Assembly: GCF_014905115.1 (NCBI RefSeq) | Contig: NZ_CP041235.1 | Span: 2,232,001 to 2,296,000, forward strand | DNA: 64,000 nucleotides | Direction: 5' to 3' | Origin: Sulfurimonas sediminis | GTDB lineage: Bacteria > Campylobacterota > Campylobacteria > Campylobacterales > Sulfurimonadaceae | Shown here: positions 58,606-64,000 of the stretch, one piece after another | Numbering within the stretch: the first letter of the stretch is position 1 | Layout: each line of letters starts with the position of its first letter | Program-made: the position numbers and the translations under genes | Notes under the pieces: generated by a model | Databases searched by the model: none | Told to the model about the DNA's origin: nothing | Seen by the model: only the letters and a program-made list of their open reading frames with translations

Positions 58606-58881
58606 CTTTTGCTTATTGAACTCTACTTTACTATTAACTTTTATGAAAAGATAAATAAATTTAATTACTGATCTTTTGCCCAAGATTATTAAATCATTGG
58701 CTTTGTTATTTTAAGTCTTAATAAAACTGCTTAAGGTCTTATTACTAGACTGTATAGTTATCTATTACTATTAAGGGAACCATTCAGGTAAACCTGTATG
58801 GATTTCAAAATAGAATAGACGGTTGTTGTTTATTAGTTATTTCTAAGTAATTTATCTCTTTAACTCTAAAGTTAAAAAGTC

Positions 58882-58907
58882 TCTTACTTGCTTAGTTTTC
58901 AATGATC
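58882..58907 (-). repeat. 5' arm of the 16S precursor processing stem
   Basis: Complementary at 25 of 26 positions to 56891-56916 beyond the 3' end of 16S; the single difference still allows a wobble-type pair. Confidence 0.8.
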
Positions 58908-58982
58908 TCAAACATATTCAGCGGCTTCAACTCGAAGTCTCTTTAGGCCTTTTAAACAAGGTCTCTCTGTTTGTGGATGGGA

Positions 58983-59011
58983 ATTATAGGAGATTTTGAC
59001 TTTAATGTCAA
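58983..59011 (-). promoter_or_regulatory. Consensus promoter of the rRNA operon
   Basis: On the minus strand TTGACA (59006-59011) and TATAAT (58983-58988) are perfect matches to the sigma70 consensus with a 17-nt spacer. This is the strongest promoter in the window, as expected for an rRNA operon. Confidence 0.85.
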
Positions 59012-59216
59012 TAGTATTTGAGAGAAATTTTAAATTTCTTTTGGGTCTGTTTCGTTTAGAATTAGTTTTGCTTATTTTAGTATAGTTTGTTCACTGATAT
59101 ATATTATAGTGTAAGCATTCTTCTTCTCTTATGTTGCCTTCCATTAACTTTTTATCTATAGAATTCACTAAAATAAAAAAATATCTTATGGATAGATATT
59201 GAAAAAGGAAAAAATT

Positions 59217-59915
59217 ATGGGACTATATGATCGTGATTACGCAAGAGGTAATACTTATGCTTCACATGTAGAGAGTCGCAGCGAAGCGCAGATAGTCTCT
59301 TTTGTAAAAGAGACATATAAGCTTTTCGCTGCATCAATGCTTGCAGGAGCTGCTGGAGCTTATGTAGGTGTGCCTTTGGCTGCAAGTATTTCAGGTTTGA
59401 TCTGGCCGCTCTTCTTTTTGGAAATCGGTCTTTTAATCGGGTTACAGTTTGTAAAAAACAAACCAGGTATCAATCTGCTTGTAATGTTTGCTTTTGTCTT
59501 TGTGACAGGACTTACAACAGCACCGTTATTGGCTTATACACTTGGAATGAACGGTGGTGGCGCAATAGTCGGTAATGCTTTTGCAATGACAGCTGTAGTA
59601 TTTGGTGCAATGAGCTTTTTTGCTATAAAAAGCACAAAGGATTTTACAGGATACGGAAAACCTTTAATGATTGCTCTTTTTGTAATCATCGGATTTTCAA
59701 TAATAAACATATTTCTTGGTAATCCGATGTTTCAAATTATCATTGCCGGAGCAGTAGTCATACTCTTTAGCATTCTGGTAATTTATGATACGCAAAATAT
59801 TATGAAAGGAGCGTACCAAACTCCTATTGACGGTGCCATTGCACTCTATTTAGACTTTTTAAATATCTTTATAGCACTGTTACAACTTTTTGGTATCTTT
59901 GGAAATGAAGACTAA
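59217..59915 (+). CDS. Bax inhibitor-1/YccA-family membrane protein
   Basis: About 232 residues with seven hydrophobic segments. The N-terminal ~35 residues are polar, ending in QIVSFVKETYKLFAASMLAG, which is the typical opening of the BI-1 family. The last helices contain IYDTQNIMKGAYQTPIDGAIALYLDFLNIFIALLQLFG-type sequence, with the conserved acidic residues thought to form a calcium or proton switch. ATG 59217 is chosen because AAGGA precedes it; an upstream TTG (59199) would include the ribosome site. The function in bacteria is not settled. Confidence 0.88.
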   Translation: MGLYDRDYARGNTYASHVESRSEAQIVSFVKETYKLFAASMLAGAAGAYVGVPLAASISGLIWPLFFLEIGLLIGLQFVKNKPGINLLVMFAFVFVTGLTTAPLLAYTLGMNGGGAIVGNAFAMTAVVFGAMSFFAIKSTKDFTGYGKPLMIALFVIIGFSIINIFLGNPMFQIIIAGAVVILFSILVIYDTQNIMKGAYQTPIDGAIALYLDFLNIFIALLQLFGIFGNED

Positions 59916-60312
59916 CTCTCTTTCACCCGAACTTTTTCGGGTGATTGATGCCAACATAAACCGCCTCAAAGAAGGCATACGCGTTGTTGAAGATATACTT
60001 CGATATAAAGACAACAACAAAGAACTCTCCTCCAGACTCAAATCACTCCGACACAAAGCACAGATTCAAGAAACAAAAGAGCTGCTTAAAAACAGAGACA
60101 GCATAAATGATGTCTTGCGACCCTCTACAAAAAGTGAACAAAACCGTTCTTCACTTGAAGATATTCTGACTGCCAACTTTAAACGTGCGCAGGAATCTGC
60201 CAGGGTTTTAGAAGAGTTGTTTAAGCTAGACAACATAGACTACAGTGAAAATTTTAAAACTCTGCGTTATGAACTCTATACTTTAGAAAAAGAAGTTCTG
60301 CTCAATAGATAA
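59905..60312 (+). CDS. ThiD2-like domain protein (thiamine synthesis-related)
   Basis: A 135-residue helical protein. LFRVIDANINRLKEGIRVVEDILRYKDN and SLRHKAQ...NRDSINDVLRPSTK closely follow the pattern of the ThiD2 domain usually fused to the N-terminus of ThiE (thiamine phosphate synthase). No ThiE barrel follows, so it stands alone here. ATG 59905 overlaps the BI-1 stop by 11 nt; an upstream TTG (59890) is less likely. Whether it has hydroxymethylpyrimidine kinase-like or regulatory activity is unknown. It overlaps the convergent methyltransferase gene by 11 nt. Confidence 0.65.
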   Translation: MKTNSLSPELFRVIDANINRLKEGIRVVEDILRYKDNNKELSSRLKSLRHKAQIQETKELLKNRDSINDVLRPSTKSEQNRSSLEDILTANFKRAQESARVLEELFKLDNIDYSENFKTLRYELYTLEKEVLLNR

Positions 60313-60982
60313 AGGCTACTTCAAACTCCAAATAGCTTAGGGGATACTCCTGCATCAGTTTTTTCATCTCTTTGTAGCTTAAAACATTGCGGGAGGCACT
60401 GACTCCGCTCTTTTTTATATAACGGAACATATCTCTCACATTATCAAAGTCCAGCTTATACCGTACTACTTCAAATCGGGCATTAAAATACTTTCTTTGC
60501 AGAGACTCAAGTTTACATGTATCTATAAGCAGTGGTTCCAATCCTGCTGTTACATGTAAGGTTTTAAATGTATTTGCCGTAAAAACTGCGAGTGCAACAG
60601 GGGTATGAAAAGCTTGCAGTTGTTGGAATGTTTTTTCCATATCATCTGCCCATTGCAATGCCGAAGCAGAGAAAATATAATCAAAATTGTATTCTCTGAG
60701 CATTTCAAAAAGATTTACATCATTAAAGTTTCCGTAAATGCACTCTATCTTTTGAGACTTTGGATGCAATTCCAACATTCCCGGAGCAAAATCAACCGCC
60801 ATCAGTTTATCATACTGCCAATTTATTTTTCTTGCCAAAGTGCCGCTTCCGCAACCAAGGTCCAAAATATTTTTTGGTTGTGAGGTGATCAGAGAGAGGA
60901 GTTTATCCGCCACTTTTTGCTGAATAACATTATAGGAACCATAATGCATTGCATACTTGGAAAATTCAGAACTTATCTTCAT
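60302..60982 (-). CDS. BioC-like SAM-dependent methyltransferase
   Basis: A 226-residue class I methyltransferase. The opening (FSKYAMHYGSYNVIQQKVADKLL) and SAM-binding motif I (NILDLGCGSGTLARKI) match BioC, which methylates malonyl-ACP to start biotin synthesis. YIFSASALQWADD is also in the BioC pattern. At 226 residues it is shorter than the ~250-residue enterobacterial BioC but close to other BioC-like proteins. Other biotin genes are not nearby, so a different methyltransferase is possible. Confidence 0.7.
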   Translation of the reverse strand: MKISSEFSKYAMHYGSYNVIQQKVADKLLSLITSQPKNILDLGCGSGTLARKINWQYDKLMAVDFAPGMLELHPKSQKIECIYGNFNDVNLFEMLREYNFDYIFSASALQWADDMEKTFQQLQAFHTPVALAVFTANTFKTLHVTAGLEPLLIDTCKLESLQRKYFNARFEVVRYKLDFDNVRDMFRYIKKSGVSASRNVLSYKEMKKLMQEYPLSYLEFEVAFIY

Positions 60983-60992
60983 CTGTTCTCTA

Positions 60993-61790
60993 TCATTTCT
61001 TGTTTATTATCAGTGAAACAATAAAAATAACTATAATTGAGAGTACTATAGTAGCCCCGGAAGGTAAAGAATAGTAGTAGGAAAGACTCATCCCAAATAT
61101 AACACTGAAAAGGGCAAAAAAGAGTGAAATAAGCATTGTACTTCTAAAGCCCACTCTGTACTGCAAGGCAGCAACAGTCGGAATCACCATCAAAGCTCCG
61201 ATAAGCAGACTTCCCACAACCCGAATCGAAAGTGCAATAATAACAGCCACTACGGTAACAAGTAAAAAGTTTAAAAACTTTACTTTGATACCGCTTGTTT
61301 GAGCCACTTCTTCGTCATAAGCAATAAAATAAAGTTCTTTTGAAAAAAGCAGTAAAAAGAGTAAAGAGAGACTCCCCACCGTGACTATTGTCATTACATC
61401 CTCATTTGTCACCGATAAAATAGAACCAAACAGATAAGAAAAAAGAGAGTTGTTAAAAGCACCGCCCAAAGAGACAATAATCACAGCAATTGCCAGTGAA
61501 CCTGAAAGGATTATAGCCAATATGGCGTCGCTGTAAAGTGAAAATGCACTTCGCAGATATTCTATCAACCATGCCGAAGCAATCGCAACACCAACAGCAA
61601 CCCATAAAGGATTATATCCTGCCACAAGTCCTACAGCAACCCCGACAAGCGCCGAATGTGCCAGAGTCTCGCTCATAAGAGAGTAACGGCGAAGCACTAC
61701 AAAATTTCCGCTTACAGAAGCCAGCACGGCTATAAAAAGTCCTGCAACAAAGGCTCTTTGCATAAAATCATATTCAAACATTTCAAACAT
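60993..61790 (-). CDS. znuB: Zinc ABC transporter permease ZnuB
   Basis: A 265-residue ABC-3 family permease with about eight membrane helices. The start EYDFMQRAFVAGLFIAVLASVSGNFVVLRRYSLM and LAHSALVGVAVG are typical of zinc/manganese permeases. It is 8 nt downstream of znuC. It forms the membrane channel of the import system. Confidence 0.92.
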   Translation of the reverse strand: MFEMFEYDFMQRAFVAGLFIAVLASVSGNFVVLRRYSLMSETLAHSALVGVAVGLVAGYNPLWVAVGVAIASAWLIEYLRSAFSLYSDAILAIILSGSLAIAVIIVSLGGAFNNSLFSYLFGSILSVTNEDVMTIVTVGSLSLLFLLLFSKELYFIAYDEEVAQTSGIKVKFLNFLLVTVVAVIIALSIRVVGSLLIGALMVIPTVAALQYRVGFRSTMLISLFFALFSVIFGMSLSYYYSLPSGATIVLSIIVIFIVSLIINKK

Positions 61791-61798
61791 AGGAATCC

Positions 61799-62569
61799 TT
61801 AATGCTCATGCTTATGGTGATGAAGTGCATGAGCATCTATGCCGTACAAATCACTCACCTCTTCACAAGAAAGCATCTTTTTTGGGTCATTACAAATTGT
61901 CGCTTTTTGGTTTATCGTGAATAAACGTCCGATATCATCAGCTATAACACCGATATCATGCGTGATAAACAAAATGGTTATCTTTTCTTCTTTATTCAAC
62001 TTTGCCAACAATGTGTAAAATCTTTGCTGAGACACCATATCTACACCGGTATTTGGTTCGTCAAGAATCAGAATTTTTGGGCAAGAGGCCAGAGCTCTTG
62101 CTATCATGACCCGTTGACGCTGACCACCCGAGAGTGTACCAACCATTTTATCTCTTAAATTAAGAATATCCATTTTTATCATGGCATCTTCTACCATCTC
62201 TTTATCTTCTCTGCTGATGCCGGCCAGTATTCCTCTTTTTGCGATACGTCCCATTTTTACAATATCTTCAACAGTCGCCGGAAAGTTTTCGTCTACGAGC
62301 GTTGCGCGCTGTGGCACATAGCCTATTTTATACCACTCTTTAAACTCTTTTAGCTTTTTGCCAAATATCCTGATTTCCCCGGATGTAGGCTGTTCGAGCC
62401 CAAGCAGCATACGAATAAGTGTTGTTTTTCCACCACCGTTTGGTCCGATAATGGCGATGTATTCTCCCTCGAAAATTTCAAAGGAAATATCCTGGAGGAT
62501 TGTCTGCCCACGAACAATAAAATTAAGCTTTTTTACATCAAAGATGGGAACTTTGAATTTCATCTGCAC
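61799..62569 (-). CDS. znuC: Zinc ABC transporter ATP-binding protein ZnuC
   Basis: A 256-residue ABC ATPase. Walker A GPNGGGKTTLIRMLLG, signature LSGGQRQRVMIARALA, Walker B KILILDEPNTGVD and the switch His in FITHDIG are intact. The C-terminal tail HALHHHKHEH is His-rich, as often seen with zinc. It overlaps znuA by 10 nt. Confidence 0.93.
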   Translation of the reverse strand: MQMKFKVPIFDVKKLNFIVRGQTILQDISFEIFEGEYIAIIGPNGGGKTTLIRMLLGLEQPTSGEIRIFGKKLKEFKEWYKIGYVPQRATLVDENFPATVEDIVKMGRIAKRGILAGISREDKEMVEDAMIKMDILNLRDKMVGTLSGGQRQRVMIARALASCPKILILDEPNTGVDMVSQQRFYTLLAKLNKEEKITILFITHDIGVIADDIGRLFTINQKATICNDPKKMLSCEEVSDLYGIDAHALHHHKHEH

Positions 62570-63495
62570 ATAAGCGCCTTTGAAAGTTTTTTAAGATTTT
62601 TTTGCATAATTGTCCGGTATGTCATACCCGCCTTGGCTTCATCTGCTGTGATATTGCCCAAAGGCTGAAAAACATCAACAGTGATATTGGCGTCCTTTGC
62701 TATTGTTTTGGTTACCTTGTCATTTACAAAATTTTCATAAAAAATTGTCTGTATGCCTTTTTTGCGTATATCCTGAAAAACTCTTTTCATTGCTTTGGCA
62801 CTCGGCTGGGCTTCAGGAGAGAGTCCCGTCAATGATTCCACTCCAAATCCGTACCTGTCTGCAACATAGCCAAGAGCATTATGTGTAACAACAACACTTT
62901 TTTGCCTACAGTTTGCAAGTCTTTGTTTGTATTCCTGCTCAAGTCCATCCAACATCTTTATATAACTGTCTCTGTTTTTGATGTAAAATTCTTTATATTG
63001 AGGCTGCAGTGCAATAAGCTCTTTTGTTATTACTTTTGCGGCTTTTTTCATATTGTCAAAATCAAGCCAGTAGTGAGGGTCTACGCCTTCATGATGGTGA
63101 TGCCCGGCATGTTCCTCTTCTTCGTTTTCATCCGTATCTGCAAGTTCCCGTAATTTTACATACCTGCTGATATTTACAGCTTTTTGTTTAAATGCAAATC
63201 CGTGCACCCATGGTTCCAATCCCGCGCCGCTGTAAAAAACCAAGGCACTTTTTTCTATATTGCCCATAAGCTTGGGAGTTGGCTCAAAACTGTGAGGGTC
63301 AACACCAAAAGGCAAAATATTAACGACATCAAGAGTATCACCTGCAATATGCTTTGCAATGTCATAAAGGGCAAATGTGGTTACCCCGACTATCGGTTTT
63401 GTATTTGTTTGAGGTTTTTTTTCATTTTCTATAACAAGAAACAGACTTGCCATAAGCAAAATAAGAATCAATGCAATAATTTTTATATTTTTCAC
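62560..63495 (-). CDS. znuA: Zinc ABC transporter substrate-binding protein ZnuA
   Basis: A 311-residue periplasmic metal-binding protein of cluster A-I. The N-terminal hydrophobic segment (IIALILILLMASLFLV) is a signal or anchor. Metal-binding His residues appear in VDPHSFEPTP, VDPHYWLD and VTHNALGY. A loop of acidic and His residues (ENEEEEHAGHHHHEG) is characteristic of zinc rather than manganese proteins. It is first in the znuABC unit, with the MITE-like element 34 bp upstream of its start. Confidence 0.92.
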   Translation of the reverse strand: MKNIKIIALILILLMASLFLVIENEKKPQTNTKPIVGVTTFALYDIAKHIAGDTLDVVNILPFGVDPHSFEPTPKLMGNIEKSALVFYSGAGLEPWVHGFAFKQKAVNISRYVKLRELADTDENEEEEHAGHHHHEGVDPHYWLDFDNMKKAAKVITKELIALQPQYKEFYIKNRDSYIKMLDGLEQEYKQRLANCRQKSVVVTHNALGYVADRYGFGVESLTGLSPEAQPSAKAMKRVFQDIRKKGIQTIFYENFVNDKVTKTIAKDANITVDVFQPLGNITADEAKAGMTYRTIMQKNLKKLSKALMCR

Positions 63496-63528
63496 TGCCC
63501 ACCCTTCGAAATAATTTTTATTTAATAA

Positions 63529-63712
63529 TTAGACTTCTTGCAAAACCCAGATATACCTCAGAGGGTAAACAAGTAGTAACCTAGCACAAAAAGAAGAGCT
63601 TTACTCTGCGTTAGATAACCCCAACCGTAGCTACAGCTACGCTTGAGAACATCTGCCTTGATTAAAACTCTTCTTTTTGTGCTGAGGCATATCTGGGTTT
63701 TGCAAGAAGTCT
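63529..63712. mobile_element. MITE-like palindromic element
   Basis: The 32-nt terminal arms (63529-63560 and 63681-63712) are complementary at 31 of 32 positions, starting TAGACTTCTTGCAAAACC. A second perfect 16-bp inverted repeat (63582-63597 and 63667-63682) and a central stem CGTAGC/GCTACG (63625-63640) lie inside, so the whole 184 bp can fold as one hairpin. The ends are flanked by ATT on both sides, or share TA, suggesting a 2-3 bp target duplication. No transposase is encoded. It lies between divergent znuA and secG. Confidence 0.8.
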
Positions 63713-63763
63713 ATTGTAATTATACCCTCTTTTTTAGAGTTTGATAATATAAGGTTTTTTAGA

Positions 63764-63769
63764 TATAAT
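63764..63769 (+). promoter_or_regulatory. -10 box (TATAAT) for secG
   Basis: GATATAAT after a T-rich stretch lies 28 nt before the secG ATG. Confidence 0.5.
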
Positions 63770-63796
63770 TCTCCACTTTATAATTTAGGAAAATAT

Positions 63797-64000
63797 ATGA
63801 CAACCAGTCTTTTACTTATAATTCAAATCGTCTTGGTCATCATCTTGGTCATAGCTGTGCTGTTGCAAAAAAGCTCAAGTATAGGCCTTGGTGCTTACAG
63901 TGGTTCAAATGAATCAGTTTTTGGTGCAAAAGGACCAAGCAGTTTCTTGGCAAAAACGACATTTACCATCGGCTTTTTGTTTGTTGTCAATACCATTACA
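63797..64000 (+). CDS. secG: Protein-export membrane protein SecG (3' end cut by window edge)
   Basis: The first 68 codons are present. It begins TSLLLIIQIVLVIILVIAVLLQKSSSIGLGAYSGSNESVFGAKGPSSFLAK, the conserved SecG pattern of a first helix, the LLQ...GLG and SVFGAKG segments, and then the start of the second helix (FTIGFLFVV). SecG is the third subunit of the SecYEG channel. AAAAT with weak AGGA (TTTAGGA) lies upstream. The C-terminus is beyond the window. Confidence 0.93.
   Translation, partial: MTTSLLLIIQIVLVIILVIAVLLQKSSSIGLGAYSGSNESVFGAKGPSSFLAKTTFTIGFLFVVNTIT

Larger units (their letters stand above)
58521..58982 (-). other. rRNA operon leader
   Basis: About 460 nt between promoter and 16S. 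It contains the 5' arm of the 16S processing stem (58882-58907), a boxA-like GACTTTTTAAC (58871-58881, minus strand) that could recruit antitermination factors, and the R2 repeat (58546-58605). No ORF is supported. Confidence 0.65.

Overview
The window looks like a chromosomal segment of a sulfur-oxidising Campylobacterota (former Epsilonproteobacteria) bacterium, most likely Sulfurimonas or a close relative. The basis is an A+T-rich genome with short intergenic gaps, a soxC-soxD-soxY-soxZ cluster, a CcoG/cbb3-oxidase accessory gene, NifS/NifU as an Fe-S assembly pair, gene neighbourhoods recalled from Campylobacter and Helicobacter (aroC-rnc-rnhA-TPR; speE-coaE-dapF; tig-clpP-def; glmM-lspA; rpsT-prfA), and a full rRNA operon. 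The genus is inference; the 16S gene (57001..58520) would settle it.

Layout. 1..8526: two-component/c-di-GMP cluster (OmpR-type regulator at the left edge, then REC-PAS-EAL, REC-REC-kinase, MASE1-kinase, REC-GGDEF and substrate-binding-domain kinase, nearly all overlapping). 8513..12427: minus-strand trmH-like methyltransferase, 2OG-Fe(II) oxygenase, nifU and nifS, with a repeat-rich spacer between the last two. 12606..17907: plus-strand leuC, mobA, moaC, DUF493 and unknown genes, ending in a tiny ORF plus RelE/ParE-like toxin pair. 18185..23915: sox genes, then MOSC, lipoprotein and DUF4395 genes. 23919..33410: minus-strand aroC, rnc, rnhA, TPR, yeiH, ccoG with a recombinase-like partner, and an outer-membrane protein/lipoprotein pair. 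33504..34758: broken ISAs1-type insertion sequence. 34846..38334: metH. 38425..46397: minus-strand bax-like, comM, def, GGDEF-like, clpP, tig, lspA, glmM. 46624..51194: rpsT-prfA, dapF-coaE-speE-like, DUF2892-purM. 51465..52718: fadL-like porin. 53155..59011: rRNA operon on the minus strand with its promoter and processing stems. 59217..64000: BI-1, ThiD2-like and BioC-like genes, znuABC, a long palindromic MITE-like element, and the start of secG.

How the parts work together. SoxCD with SoxYZ would oxidise carrier-bound sulfur. mobA and moaC contribute to the molybdenum cofactor that SoxC needs, CcoG supports the terminal oxidase, and NifS/NifU supply Fe-S clusters. The first 8.5 kb combines several sensor kinases with one c-di-GMP synthase and one phosphodiesterase.

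Most interesting points: (1) a serine-recombinase-fold protein lacking the catalytic serine, co-directional with ccoG and preceded by a near-consensus promoter nested in an inverted repeat; (2) a two-copy hairpin element whose stems appear to covary around a conserved 23-nt loop; (3) strong apparent excess of the palindrome TTACATGTAA; (4) SoxY ending GGCEG rather than GGCGG; (5) a palindromic MITE-like element between znuA and secG. All calls are from reading the sequence; no searches were run.
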